DNA of 64,000 nt, taken from assembly GCF_002272875.1 (NCBI RefSeq), contig NZ_MLAN01000002.1:62001-126000 (forward strand), read 5' to 3'. The notes beneath the pieces are model-generated. The model was not told the DNA's origin. It saw nothing but the letters and a program-made list of their open reading frames with translations, and ran no database searches. Positions 8,443-17,043 of the stretch are shown here, piece after piece. The position numbers and the translations under genes were made by a program. The stretch comes from Helicobacter sp. 11S02629-2 (GTDB lineage Bacteria; Campylobacterota; Campylobacteria; Campylobacterales; Helicobacteraceae). Within the stretch, counting starts at the first letter, position 1. Each line of letters begins with the position of its first letter.

Positions 8443-9204
8443 ATGATCTTGTTTGTACTTTACATAATAGCAATCATAGCTGAAGCTATAACTGGGGCTT
8501 TGGCTGCTGGGCGTCACAAGATGGACCTTTTTGGCGTTATGCTTATATCACTTCTAACAGCCATTGGTGGGGGGACTGTTAGAGATGTCGTACTTGGAAG
8601 CTACCCAACTACGTGGGTGCTTCACCCAGAATACGTTTTAATGCTTTGTGTAGTAAGCCTTCTAACTGTTGCCATGCCTTACTTTCTAGCTAGATTTGGC
8701 AAGCTTTTTTTACTTTTAGATGCTTTAGGGCTTGTAGCTTTTAGTATCATAGGGGTTGATAAGGCTTTAAGCCTAGGTCATGGAATCATAGTCTGCGTGG
8801 TAGCTGGGGTATTTACCGGAGTAGCTGGAGGCATCTTGCGCGATCTTTTGTGTAATAAGATCCCACTAGTCTTTCAAAAAGAAGTTTACGCTGGAGTTAG
8901 TATAGTAACTTGCATCCTTTATTATCTACTTCTTAAAACGGAGTTAAATCACACTTTAATAGTAATCATCACACTAATTGTAGGCTTTAGTTTTAGGGCT
9001 TTGGCGATCTATTATAAGCTTGGACTTCCTGTGTTTAACTACGATGAAGAAAAAGCCCTAAGGTTGCAAGAAGAAAGGATAGCAAGACGTCAAGCTAAAA
9101 AAGCTAGGTTACATAAAGATGAGATAATCATAAAAGACACAGCAGCAGAAGTTAAAGAATTAGAAAAAGAAGTCAAAGACTTAAAAGATTCCAAAAAAGG
9201 ATAA
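8443..9204 (+). CDS. Trimeric intracellular cation (TRIC) channel family protein, UPF0126/YicG type
   Basis: This inner membrane protein is made of two homologous triple-helix units. The first carries LISLLTAIGGGTVRDVVLG and the second AGVFTGVAGGILRDLLC, the glycine-rich repeated motif of the UPF0126/TRIC family, whose studied members conduct monovalent cations. About seven hydrophobic segments fill residues 1-190. The last 60 residues form a charged Lys/Glu/Arg-rich helix (ARRQAKKARL...VKELEKEVKDLKDSKK) that is longer than I would expect for the family. It is followed after 3 bp by an SDR gene, probably co-transcribed. The physiological ion is not known. Confidence 0.88.
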   Translation: MILFVLYIIAIIAEAITGALAAGRHKMDLFGVMLISLLTAIGGGTVRDVVLGSYPTTWVLHPEYVLMLCVVSLLTVAMPYFLARFGKLFLLLDALGLVAFSIIGVDKALSLGHGIIVCVVAGVFTGVAGGILRDLLCNKIPLVFQKEVYAGVSIVTCILYYLLLKTELNHTLIVIITLIVGFSFRALAIYYKLGLPVFNYDEEKALRLQEERIARRQAKKARLHKDEIIIKDTAAEVKELEKEVKDLKDSKKG

Positions 9205-9207
9205 AAC

Positions 9208-9975
9208 ATGTTCGCACTTATAACTGGCGCAAGCAGCGGCATAGGCAAAAGTATAGCTACAAGGCTTGCAAGTCTTGGCATCCCTCTCATGCTAGTAGCA
9301 AGGGATAAAAATGCACTAGATGAGTTAGCAGTAAGTCTAACTCAAATCTATAGCCTAAAAGTACACACATTAGGACTAGATCTAAACGAAGACTTTGCCA
9401 TTGAAAAAATTTTAGGCTTTATAAGAGAACATGGCATAAAGCTAAGCTATCTTATAAATAACGCAGGCGTTGGGCTTTATGGCAAGCTTATAGACCAAGA
9501 CCAAAAAGACCTTAGCAACATGTTAGATCTAAATGTAAAAACACTAACGCTTTTAACCTCAGCCTTGCTTCCCATGCTAGTTGCTTCAACTGATAAGGTT
9601 TTAGAATCTAAGATCTTATTTCTAAGCTCTATGGCTGCCCTTTCTCCTTTTCCTAGTCTAGCAGCCTACGCTGCTTCTAAGACCTATGTGAAAAGCTTAG
9701 CCATAGCCCTAAGATATGAACAAAATATAAAAGTAACTATCTTGCTACCCGGGGCTACTAAGACTAACTTTGAAAAGAGGGCTAAAGTAAAAGGCTCTAG
9801 TATGTTTAAAAACGCCATGCTTCCTGATGAGGTGGCACGCGAAGCTATAGATTCTATGAAAAAAGGTAGGCTTATATCAGTGCCCGGTGCTATGAATAAG
9901 TTTTTATACTTTATATCACTTGGCAATATACCTATGTGGCTTAGAGTACGTTTTACAACGATGATGGCTAGGTGA
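9208..9975 (+). CDS. Short-chain dehydrogenase/reductase (SDR), DltE/YqjQ-like
   Basis: This is a classical SDR oxidoreductase of 255 residues. Its Rossmann nucleotide motif is TGASSGIGKSIA at residues 6-17, with the structural LINNAGVG near 85. Catalytic Ser (FLSSMAALSPFP) and YAASKTYVK supply the Ser-Tyr-Lys set. The TGASSGIG...VARD pattern suggests NADP preference. A hydrophobic patch near the C-terminus (MNKFLYFISLGNIPMWL) hints at membrane association, as in SDRs that act on lipids or 3-keto compounds. Its close spacing to the TRIC gene implies one operon. The substrate cannot be told from sequence. Confidence 0.88.
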   Translation: MFALITGASSGIGKSIATRLASLGIPLMLVARDKNALDELAVSLTQIYSLKVHTLGLDLNEDFAIEKILGFIREHGIKLSYLINNAGVGLYGKLIDQDQKDLSNMLDLNVKTLTLLTSALLPMLVASTDKVLESKILFLSSMAALSPFPSLAAYAASKTYVKSLAIALRYEQNIKVTILLPGATKTNFEKRAKVKGSSMFKNAMLPDEVAREAIDSMKKGRLISVPGAMNKFLYFISLGNIPMWLRVRFTTMMAR

Positions 9976-10011
9976 TATAAAACACACAATGTGACTTAGT
10001 GGATATAAAAA

Positions 10012-10037
10012 TAGATTCTATAAGTTTATAGAATCTA
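10012..10037. repeat. Intergenic palindrome of the AGATTCT family (copy 1)
   Basis: Arms TAGATTCTATAA and TTATAGAATCTA (12 bp, perfect) enclose a 2-base centre GT. It lies between the convergent SDR and FAH-family genes, where it could act as a bidirectional terminator. The same arms recur at 32462-32487 and 59198-59223 with centres AC and AT. The rest of the 9976-10114 gap has no other clear signal. Confidence 0.85.
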
Positions 10038-10114
10038 AAAGCTCTGCTATGACGCCTCGCTCCAAAAGACCTTCCTAGCAGTCAAGACATGACTTACAGG
10101 CTGCCTCTTAATAC

Positions 10115-10948
10115 TTAGCTAAAAGTAGTAGTAAGCGTGCCTATTTTTTCTATCTCACACTTTACTACATCTCCTGCTTTTAAAAACTTAGGTGGATTAA
10201 ACCCCATGCCCACGCCACTAGGAGTGCCCATAAGTATGATGCTGCCAGCTTTTATAAGAAAGTAAGATGAAAGCTCTTCTAAAACATAGCCTATGTTAAA
10301 GATAAGATATTTTGTATTACTAGATTGGCGAAGCTCTCCGTTAACATAGGTTTTAACATCTAAGTTTAAAGTGTCTGGATTCTCATCTTTAGAAGCTAGG
10401 AGTATAACAGGGCCTAGTGGTAAGGAAGATTCTAGACTTTTGCCTGCGTAAAACTGCTTATGCTTAAGCTGTAAGTCCCTAGCACTGATATCATTACCTA
10501 TGGTGTAGCCAAAGATATAGTCTTTTGCGTCTTTTGCTTTTATATTATGGGCGTCTTTGCCTATGATTAAAGCTAGCTCGCACTCATAGTCAAGCTGGCT
10601 AGTTTTTGAGTTTATCTTAACTGTGGCATTTGGGTTAGTGAAGTCATTAACCCGTTTTGAGAAGTAGACTGCCTCTTCACGCTTGCCATCAAAGCTTTCT
10701 TTTTTAAACTTAGCACTTTCTTTGGCGTGATCCATGTAGTTAATGCCAAGGCAGATAACATCTTGCTTAGGTCTAGCCATAGGGGCAAGAAGCTCTACTT
10801 CACTAAGCTTGAAGCTTTTATCTTTCAGACCAAAGTCATGTTTTTTTATAAGCTTTTTGATGCTTTTTTCATGCAAGACTTTTATCTCTTCACCTTCAAG
10901 CACCCCAAGACTAACCTTATCTTTGTGTCTAAATCTAACTATCTTCAT
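10115..10948 (-). CDS. Fumarylacetoacetate hydrolase (FAH) family protein
   Basis: This 277-residue cytoplasmic metal-dependent hydrolase, hydratase or decarboxylase acts on an unknown 2-keto acid. The C-terminal FAH fold is clear from CLGINYMDHAKE, the metal ligands in DYECELALIIGKDA, YTIGNDISARDLQ, KSLESSLPLGPVI and SIILMGTPSGVGMG. A short N-terminal FAH-N-type domain (MKIVRFRHKDKVSLGVLEGEEI) precedes it. Length and order match the widespread YcgM/FahD-like group, whose members include acylpyruvases and oxaloacetate decarboxylases. It diverges from pgeF, with promoters in the 74-bp gap. No catabolic partner lies beside it. Confidence 0.9.
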   Translation of the reverse strand: MKIVRFRHKDKVSLGVLEGEEIKVLHEKSIKKLIKKHDFGLKDKSFKLSEVELLAPMARPKQDVICLGINYMDHAKESAKFKKESFDGKREEAVYFSKRVNDFTNPNATVKINSKTSQLDYECELALIIGKDAHNIKAKDAKDYIFGYTIGNDISARDLQLKHKQFYAGKSLESSLPLGPVILLASKDENPDTLNLDVKTYVNGELRQSSNTKYLIFNIGYVLEELSSYFLIKAGSIILMGTPSGVGMGFNPPKFLKAGDVVKCEIEKIGTLTTTFS

Positions 10949-11022
10949 GGTCTATACTCCTTTTGCTACGATTAGGGTTTCATAAGATAGTATAGCTTTG
11001 ATAGATAGATAAAGGGGATGAT

Positions 11023-11688
11023 GTGTTTAAAAACTCAAAAGACTTGGGGCTTTTTAGAGATGAGTGTGTAGATTTTATAATGAGTGATGCAAGCAAAGAT
11101 GCTTGTAGTTTTAAAGACAAGCAAGATATGCTTAGACTTTTTGGGGACAAAAAGCTTTGTGAGTTAAAGCAAGTACATGGTGACTTGATAGTGGATTGTA
11201 AAGACATACATGAAGGCAAGGTGATAGAAGCAGATGCTATCTACTCTAATGACCACAACGTCGTTAGCCTTATAAAGATGGCAGACTGTGCTGGAATCTT
11301 GCTTTATGCTAAAGACTTAAGCGCCTATGTTAGTCTTCATGCTGGGCGTGAGGGGGTGCTTAAAGGCATAGTTAGCAAAGCTATAAAGCTTTTAGAATCT
11401 AAAGGGGCAAGATTAGATTCTATACTTGCTTATGTAAGTCCTCATATAAAGTGGTGCAGCTATGAAGTAGGAAGTGAAATCTATGTAAGGGCAAAAAAGT
11501 TTTGCAAAGAAAAAGATTCTAAGTTTTACTTTGATTTAGAAAGTGCTATTAAGTCTCAGTTAATGGTTTTAGAATCTAAAAATATCTACTATGAAGAAGC
11601 TGATACTTTTAAAGAAGAAGGGCTTTTTTCTTATAGAAGGACTAAGACGTCTAAAAGGCTAGGGCTTTTTGTGTCTTTAAAAAACTAG
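11023..11688 (+). CDS. pgeF: Peptidoglycan editing factor / multicopper polyphenol oxidase family (YfiH, PgeF)
   Basis: Proteins of this family (DUF152/YfiH) edit peptidoglycan precursors in E. coli, removing wrongly incorporated serine, and have also been described as purine nucleoside-active enzymes. The 221-residue product has the metal-binding set: KQVHGD, ADAIYS, KMADCAGILLY, the His in SLHAGREGVLKGI, and SPHIKWCSYEVGSEIY. The GTG at 11023 is the chosen start, since AAAGGGG lies 7 bases upstream and the overlapping ATGs are in another frame. It is a single gene ending in a strong palindromic terminator shared with the convergent outer membrane gene. The gene symbol rests on family membership only. 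Confidence 0.85.
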   Translation: MFKNSKDLGLFRDECVDFIMSDASKDACSFKDKQDMLRLFGDKKLCELKQVHGDLIVDCKDIHEGKVIEADAIYSNDHNVVSLIKMADCAGILLYAKDLSAYVSLHAGREGVLKGIVSKAIKLLESKGARLDSILAYVSPHIKWCSYEVGSEIYVRAKKFCKEKDSKFYFDLESAIKSQLMVLESKNIYYEEADTFKEEGLFSYRRTKTSKRLGLFVSLKN

Positions 11689-11723
11689 GTTATTTTTAAA
11701 AAAGCTAGAAAGTTAAAAGTGTG

Positions 11724-11753
11724 GAATCTAAAAGCTTTTAAGCTTTTAGATTC
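11724..11753. terminator. Bidirectional terminator-like hairpin with AGAATCT/AGATTCT arms
   Basis: A perfect 14-bp inverted repeat, GAATCTAAAAGCTT and AAGCTTTTAGATTC, with a TT loop lies between two convergent genes. The stem has A-rich and T-rich stretches but no long T tail, so termination is inferred from its place and strength. Confidence 0.7.
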
Positions 11754-11774
11754 TAAAGTTAAGATGAAGCTAGG

Positions 11775-13550
11775 CTACCAAGAAAAGCTTCCACCTATCC
11801 TAACATCTGCGTATTTTGGTATGGTGTAGCCTTGATACTCAAAAGTACTAGTGCCTACTTGAGCACTTATATCTAAGAAGCCAAAGAGGTTAAGACCAGC
11901 AGTCATTATCACTCCATTACCCCTTTGTCTTAAGTCGTAAGCAAGCCCTGCTCTTATATCTACGTACTTAAAGCCTACTTTTGCACCACCACCTATCATC
12001 TGGCTTAAAAGCAAACTAGCACCATTTTGTGCAGCAAAAGGATAGACTTCATTAGGTGCTAAGTCAGCATCAAAGGCAGCTGAGAAGTAATCACCATTAT
12101 AAGCGATCCCTGCTCTATACTGAGGCTTTATGATGGCTGTAGCATGCTTAAAGTTAAACTTTGGAGTGTTTATATTTTTAGCTACCACACCTACACTTAG
12201 GGCACTATCGCTAAAGAGGTTTAAGTCGTAGTTCACACCCACATCTATACCATAAGAGCTTGCATTTTCCATATTTTTAACGTTGTTTTGAAAGCTACCC
12301 ATAAAGTCACTTATACTGCCTTCGTTATACATACCATAGGCGTTCATGTACTTTAGTGCTATACCTACATTTAGGTTAGATCCCGGCAAGGCTATACTAT
12401 AAGCGTAGCCTATAGGCACTTCAGTAAGGATAAAAAGTGAGTTAACCGCTTTACTGTTTCCATTTTGAAGGCTAGCTATAAGGGAGTGGTTGTTATAGTC
12501 GTTTTCACTAGACTTACTAAAAGTATAGCCACTTGAAGAAGTGCTAAGCTCACTATAGTTATCACCACTTCCTACTATAAGTCTAAGCCTGCTAGGGTCA
12601 GACTTTATGCTGATGTTGCCATGAGTGTCATTAAAGACACCAAAGGCTAAAGCACCAAAGGTTGACTTTAGATAAGGACTAGTAAGCTGTAAGGCTATAC
12701 CGTTTTGGCTTCTAATGTTGATGTTGTTAGACTTAAAGATATCTTGTATGGTATTAATATCTTTCATAACGTTATCTAACTCTGGGCTTTGACCTTTTCT
12801 AATGGCTATAGTAGATATACCATTACCATCAAACTTTACATTATTCCAGTCCACACCATTAGCCACGCGGGTTATAAGGTCTTTTTGGTCTGAAGGCAGA
12901 TTTGCTCCTTCAGCCGCCTTTACTACTTGCTCAACTAGCGGACCAAAATTACCATTATGAGTTGTTTGATATTGCTCAAAAAGTTTTTGTAGGTTTTCGC
13001 CATTTACATCGCCACTACCACCAGTGCTTCCATTTTTATCAGCAGCTTTAAGTGCGTTTCTTATAATGTCTTGTAAGTTACTAGGAGTACCATTTGTCCC
13101 GCTTGCCCCTCCTGTACTATTAGTATTACCACTGCTAGGAGAGTTTGCAGCAGCTGCAGCTAGCACAGCAGTGCTTGCAACTGTACCACTGCCACCAGCA
13201 CCATTAGCCATAGCACTAAGACTGTTGCCACCGCCAAAAGATGATGCGAGATTCCCAAGTGTATTGGAGATATTGTCCATATTAGACAAGATGGGCAAAG
13301 CTTTATCTACATTATGCTCCCTGATAGATGCACCAAAGCTATAGCCAAATCTTGACTTGCTTCCACTTGCTATAAGTGCTGGGTTATAATAAAGCCCAAA
13401 AGGACTTCTTAAAGCAACCCCAGCTCCACCCATAGAAGTGCTTAAATTTCCCATGCTTCCAAACTCTAAAGCTCCTGCGCTACTGCTTACAAGTGCTAAT
13501 ACGCCAGCGGTTTTTAGTAAGTTTTTGTTGAATTTTTTAAAGTTTGTCAT
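11775..13550 (-). CDS. Outer membrane beta-barrel protein of the FadL / TraF_2-like type
   Basis: This is a 591-residue exported protein. A signal peptide (residues 1-28, ending SSSAGALE) is followed by FGSMGNLSTSMGGAGVALRSPFGLYYNPA, the N-terminal signature shared by FadL/OmpP1 and the TraF_2 group. A Ser/Gly/Asn-rich low-complexity region (about residues 105-175) contains no obvious fold. The second half shows alternating beta strands (GYAYSIALPGSNLNVGIALKYM, VGVNYDLNLFSDSALSVGVVAKNI, VDIRAGLAYDL, VMTAGLNLFGFLDISAQ) and ends in FSW, as barrel proteins do. The likely role is uptake of hydrophobic compounds or an envelope structure. It stands alone, convergent with pgeF and divergent from mqnE across 120 bp. 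The low-complexity insert is unusual. Confidence 0.75.
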   Translation of the reverse strand: MTNFKKFNKNLLKTAGVLALVSSSAGALEFGSMGNLSTSMGGAGVALRSPFGLYYNPALIASGSKSRFGYSFGASIREHNVDKALPILSNMDNISNTLGNLASSFGGGNSLSAMANGAGGSGTVASTAVLAAAAANSPSSGNTNSTGGASGTNGTPSNLQDIIRNALKAADKNGSTGGSGDVNGENLQKLFEQYQTTHNGNFGPLVEQVVKAAEGANLPSDQKDLITRVANGVDWNNVKFDGNGISTIAIRKGQSPELDNVMKDINTIQDIFKSNNINIRSQNGIALQLTSPYLKSTFGALAFGVFNDTHGNISIKSDPSRLRLIVGSGDNYSELSTSSSGYTFSKSSENDYNNHSLIASLQNGNSKAVNSLFILTEVPIGYAYSIALPGSNLNVGIALKYMNAYGMYNEGSISDFMGSFQNNVKNMENASSYGIDVGVNYDLNLFSDSALSVGVVAKNINTPKFNFKHATAIIKPQYRAGIAYNGDYFSAAFDADLAPNEVYPFAAQNGASLLLSQMIGGGAKVGFKYVDIRAGLAYDLRQRGNGVIMTAGLNLFGFLDISAQVGTSTFEYQGYTIPKYADVRIGGSFSW

Positions 13551-13673
13551 GGGGATAGGTTTCCTTACCAGTTTAAATTGTGTTTAAATTTTAACATAAC
13601 AATCAAAACTTAAAAATGTTAAAATTTTAAAAGATACTATATAACTATATGAAAAGTAAAAAGGTTGTGGACC

Positions 13674-14789
13674 ATGGACGTATTAGATAGGGCATTAAAG
13701 GATGTAAATAGCGTAAGTGCTGATGAGTTAGAAAAACTTTATGACTATGATATCTTTACTTTAGGTGAGGCAGCTAGCAGCTTAAGAGTACCAAAGTATG
13801 GCAAAAAAGTCTTTTTTAACACCAACAGACATATTAATCCAAGCAATATCTGCTCAGATGTGTGCAAGTTTTGTGCTTTTAGTGCAAGCAGAAAAAATCC
13901 AAATGCTTATGAGATGAGTATAGATGAGATAGTCTATCAAGGCGTTAAGAGTTTTAATAATGGTGCTTTAGAGCTTCACGTAGTAGGTGCACACAACCCA
14001 AACCATAGCTATGAGTGGTACTTTGATCTTTTCTCTGCTATAAAAAAGGCCATACCTAAAGTGCATCTAAAGGCTATGGGTGGGGCTGAAGTAGACTTCT
14101 TGCATAGAAAGTTTGGCGTTAGCTATGAAAAGGCCTTAGAAGACTTGGCTAAGGCTGGAGTAGATTCTATGCCCGGTGGTGGAGCTGAGATATTTGATTC
14201 TGGCATTAGAAAAAAGATCTGCCATGGAAAAGTAAGTGGTGAAAACTGGCTTAAAATCCACAACATCTGGCACAAAATGGGCAAGATGAGTAATGCCACT
14301 ATGCTTTTTGGCCATATAGAATCTAGAAATCACAGGATAGATCACATGCTACGTCTTAGGGCTATACAGCAAGATGAAGCACGCGTTGAAGCAAAAGAAG
14401 GTGGCTTTAACGCCTTTGTGCCTTTGCTTTATCAAACTCATAATAACTTTTTAAACATCAAAGCCTCTCCTAGCGGACAAGAGATCTTAAAAACTATAGC
14501 CATCGCTAGGATTATCCTTTCAAACATCCCTCATATAAAAGCCTACTGGGCATCTTTAGGGCTTAATCTTGCCCTAGTCGCCCAAGAGTTTGGCGCTGAT
14601 GATATGGATGGCACTATAGAAAAAGAAAGCATACAAAGTGCAGCTGGAGCAAAAAGCAAGCAAGGAGTAGATGAGCTAGAGATGGTAGCACAGATAGCAG
14701 ATGCAGGCTTTATCCCAGTGCAAAGAGATAGCTTATATAATGAAGTTAAAACCTACCAAACTTCAAAGCCTACTTTTAAGGCCTCATAG
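13674..14789 (+). CDS. mqnE: Aminofutalosine synthase (radical SAM), futalosine pathway of menaquinone synthesis
   Basis: MqnE joins 3-[(1-carboxyvinyl)oxy]benzoate to an adenosyl radical, giving 6-amino-6-deoxyfutalosine, an early step to menaquinone-6. The radical SAM motif CSDVCKFC binds the 4Fe-4S cluster, preceded by VFFNTNRHINPSNI, which separates MqnE from the related MqnC. Glycine-rich ELHVVGAHNP and MPGGGAEIFD follow. I place the start at the ATG at 13674, with AAGG nine bases upstream; a TTG at 13665 is in frame but less likely. An extended -10-like TATAAC lies about 30 bases before. It leads a run with ilvE and an SPFH gene. Length (371 residues) is normal. Confidence 0.93.
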   Translation: MDVLDRALKDVNSVSADELEKLYDYDIFTLGEAASSLRVPKYGKKVFFNTNRHINPSNICSDVCKFCAFSASRKNPNAYEMSIDEIVYQGVKSFNNGALELHVVGAHNPNHSYEWYFDLFSAIKKAIPKVHLKAMGGAEVDFLHRKFGVSYEKALEDLAKAGVDSMPGGGAEIFDSGIRKKICHGKVSGENWLKIHNIWHKMGKMSNATMLFGHIESRNHRIDHMLRLRAIQQDEARVEAKEGGFNAFVPLLYQTHNNFLNIKASPSGQEILKTIAIARIILSNIPHIKAYWASLGLNLALVAQEFGADDMDGTIEKESIQSAAGAKSKQGVDELEMVAQIADAGFIPVQRDSLYNEVKTYQTSKPTFKAS

Positions 14790-14818
14790 ATATCTAATAC
14801 AATTTAAGGAGTAACAAA

Positions 14819-15745
14819 ATGATAAAAGAAGCCAAATACATCTGGATGGATGGCAAACTAGTCCCTTGGAAAGATGCCACAACACATGTACTATCTCACA
14901 CTTTACACTATGGAAACGCTGCTTTTGAAGGAGTGAGGGCTTATATGACCAAAAAAGGCCTAGCTATCTTTAGACTTCATGAACACACACAAAGGCTACT
15001 TAACTCTTGTAAGATTTTGCTAATAGATTGTCCTTACTCAAAAGAAGAACTTGAAAAAGCACAGATTAATCTACTTAAAACTAACAGAGATGACTATAAG
15101 GGCAATGTCTACATAAGACCTATAGTCTATCTAGGATATGGCGTTATGGGTGTTTATCACAAAGAAGCCCCTGTAAAAGTAGCCATTGCTGCTTGGGAGT
15201 GGGGTACTTACCTAGGTGAAGGTGCCCTAGAAAATGGAATCAAAGTAAAAACTAGCTCTTATGTAAGAAACTCCGCTAAGACTAACTTAAACAAGGCAAA
15301 AGCTGCTGCAAACTATCTAAACTCTCAGATGGCAAAGTTTGAAGCCATTAACTCCGGCTTTGATGAAGCCTTGCTTTTAGATGACACTGGCTTTATAGCT
15401 GAAGGTAGTGGAGAGTGCTTTTGTATAGTAAGAGATGGCAAGCTTATAACCCCACCTTATGACACAGCTTTAGAATCCATAACTCACAACACCGTGCTAA
15501 ACCTAGCACGTGACTTAGGCATAGAGATAGAGCAAAGACGCATCAGTAGAGATGAAGTTTATATAGCTGATGAAGCCTTTTTCACAGGGACTGCAGCTGA
15601 GATAACTCCTATATGTAACTATGACTTTAGACCAGTTGGAAGTGGCAAAAGAGGAGAGGTAACCAAGAAACTACAAAGTGAGTTTTTCAAAATAATAGAA
15701 GGCGAGAACAAAAAGTACTCTAGCTATCTAACCTACATAGACTAA
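14819..15745 (+). CDS. ilvE: Branched-chain amino acid aminotransferase
   Basis: This PLP enzyme of fold type IV moves amino groups between Glu and the 2-keto acids of Val, Leu and Ile. The 308-residue protein shows the family pattern: HYGNAAFEGVRAY near the N-terminus, the PLP Lys at about residue 161 (NKAKAAANYLNSQ), GFIAEGSGECF, LESITHNTVLNLA and FFTGTAAEITPI. The start is preceded by AAGGAG. It lies 29 bp after mqnE and 29 bp before the SPFH gene, so the three are probably one transcript although their functions differ. Confidence 0.95.
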   Translation: MIKEAKYIWMDGKLVPWKDATTHVLSHTLHYGNAAFEGVRAYMTKKGLAIFRLHEHTQRLLNSCKILLIDCPYSKEELEKAQINLLKTNRDDYKGNVYIRPIVYLGYGVMGVYHKEAPVKVAIAAWEWGTYLGEGALENGIKVKTSSYVRNSAKTNLNKAKAAANYLNSQMAKFEAINSGFDEALLLDDTGFIAEGSGECFCIVRDGKLITPPYDTALESITHNTVLNLARDLGIEIEQRRISRDEVYIADEAFFTGTAAEITPICNYDFRPVGSGKRGEVTKKLQSEFFKIIEGENKKYSSYLTYID

Positions 15746-15774
15746 AAACATTTAAATAAAAACAAAGGAGCTTT

Positions 15775-16935
15775 ATGCCAATAGACTTAAACGAGCATTT
15801 AAAAAGAAAACGTGAACAAGGAGGGGGCTCTCCAAGAAATGATAGAAACGATAGAAATGACAACAATAGAAACGATGACAACAGACAGCAAGGCCCAAGA
15901 AAAAGACCTCAGGGCTTTAACTTCAATGGCGGTGGAAGTGTAGGCAGCTTTTTTTCTAGTAAGAAAGGTATCTCGCTAATTATAATCATCATAATAGTAA
16001 TCATACTTATCATAGCTAGGCCATTTGAAACTATAGAATCTGGTGAGATAGGGATAAAAGTTACAACCGGAAAGTATGATAACGTCCCACTTCAACCGGG
16101 TATACACTTCTTTATACCGGGCATTCAGAGGATAATCATAGTTGATACTAAAGTTAGAACTTGGAACTTTACAGGCTTAGAAGATTCTCTCCCTAGGGCT
16201 AATCAAGGGATTTTAAGAAGTGGCGCTATAAACGTTATGGACGCTAGAGGTCTTACAGTTTCTATCGAGCTTACAGTTCAGTATCAGTTAAATGCAGCTA
16301 CAGCACCTCAAACTATAGCAAGCTATGGCATGGGCTGGGAGAATAAGATAATTGGCCCAGTAGTACTAGAAGCAGTTAGAACAGTAGTTGGTAACTACCC
16401 AGCAGAAGAGCTTCCAAACAAAAGAAATGAGATAGCTAACAAGATAGAAGATGACATAAGGGCTAAACTTACAAGTGGAGACAACCCAGCAGTTAGACTA
16501 AGCTCAGTCCAACTAAGAGAAATCTCACTTCCAACTAACATAAGAGCACAGATTGAAAAAGTCCAAGAGGCTAGACAAAGAAGTGAGCAAGCAAAACTTG
16601 AAGTTGAGATAGCTAGACAAGAAGCAGCTAAAAAGATAGCCCTTAGTAAAGGTGAAGCAGAATCAAGCATCACAAGAGCCAAAGGTGTAGCTGAAGCTAC
16701 AGTTATAGAAGCAAAGGCAAAAAGCACAGCTAACAAAGAGATATCTCAGTCACTAAGTAATAACCTCTTAAAACTTAGAGAGATAGAAACTCAAGCTAAG
16801 TTTAATGAAGCCTTACAAGTTAACAAAAACGCGCAAATCATGTTAATGCCCGGTGGCGCTGTACCAAATATCTGGGTAGATTCTAAGTCTAAGGCTTATA
16901 ACTCAGTAGCAAGCCCTCACAAGGAATCTAAATAG
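15775..16935 (+). CDS. SPFH/prohibitin-family membrane protein
   Basis: This protein of 386 residues belongs to the band-7/prohibitin group, which forms ring assemblies on the inner membrane and controls FtsH-type proteases or membrane microdomains. A hydrophilic N-terminus full of Asn, Asp, Arg and Gly (residues 10-50) precedes one membrane helix (ISLIIIIIIVIILIIARPF, about 64-82). The SPFH domain follows (ESGEIGIKVTTGKYDNVPLQPGIHFFIP ... VSIELTVQYQLN). A long coiled coil (EEVQ-type, Ala/Lys/Glu-rich, about 255-345) ends it. The low-complexity N-terminus faces the cytoplasm if the orientation is N-in. H. pylori has a similar gene (HP0248). A rho-independent terminator follows. Confidence 0.9.
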   Translation: MPIDLNEHLKRKREQGGGSPRNDRNDRNDNNRNDDNRQQGPRKRPQGFNFNGGGSVGSFFSSKKGISLIIIIIIVIILIIARPFETIESGEIGIKVTTGKYDNVPLQPGIHFFIPGIQRIIIVDTKVRTWNFTGLEDSLPRANQGILRSGAINVMDARGLTVSIELTVQYQLNAATAPQTIASYGMGWENKIIGPVVLEAVRTVVGNYPAEELPNKRNEIANKIEDDIRAKLTSGDNPAVRLSSVQLREISLPTNIRAQIEKVQEARQRSEQAKLEVEIARQEAAKKIALSKGEAESSITRAKGVAEATVIEAKAKSTANKEISQSLSNNLLKLREIETQAKFNEALQVNKNAQIMLMPGGAVPNIWVDSKSKAYNSVASPHKESK

Positions 16936-16982
16936 TCTTTTAGACTCCTAGCCTTTTACACTTTTAGCCTTTTAAAACATTT

Positions 16983-17021
16983 GCCTTTTTCTACCCTTAC
17001 AAGGTAGGGAGAGGCTTTTTT
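16983..17021 (+). terminator. Rho-independent terminator after the mqnE-ilvE-SPFH run
   Basis: GCCT and CTACC pair with GGTAG and AGGC around the loop CTTACAA, with a small internal bulge, and a run of seven T follows. This is the clearest intrinsic terminator in the window. Confidence 0.8.
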
Positions 17022-17043
17022 TATATACAAAAACTAGGATTTT

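Noticed and set aside
9976-10114. A small RNA or gene between the SDR and FAH genes
   Set aside because: Besides the 26-bp palindrome only weak pairings were seen, with no reading frame of use.
13024-13344. 106-codon plus-strand frame inside the outer membrane protein gene
   Set aside because: It mirrors the low-complexity Ser/Gly/Asn region and reads as Pro/Leu/Ala repeats; there is no ribosome site.
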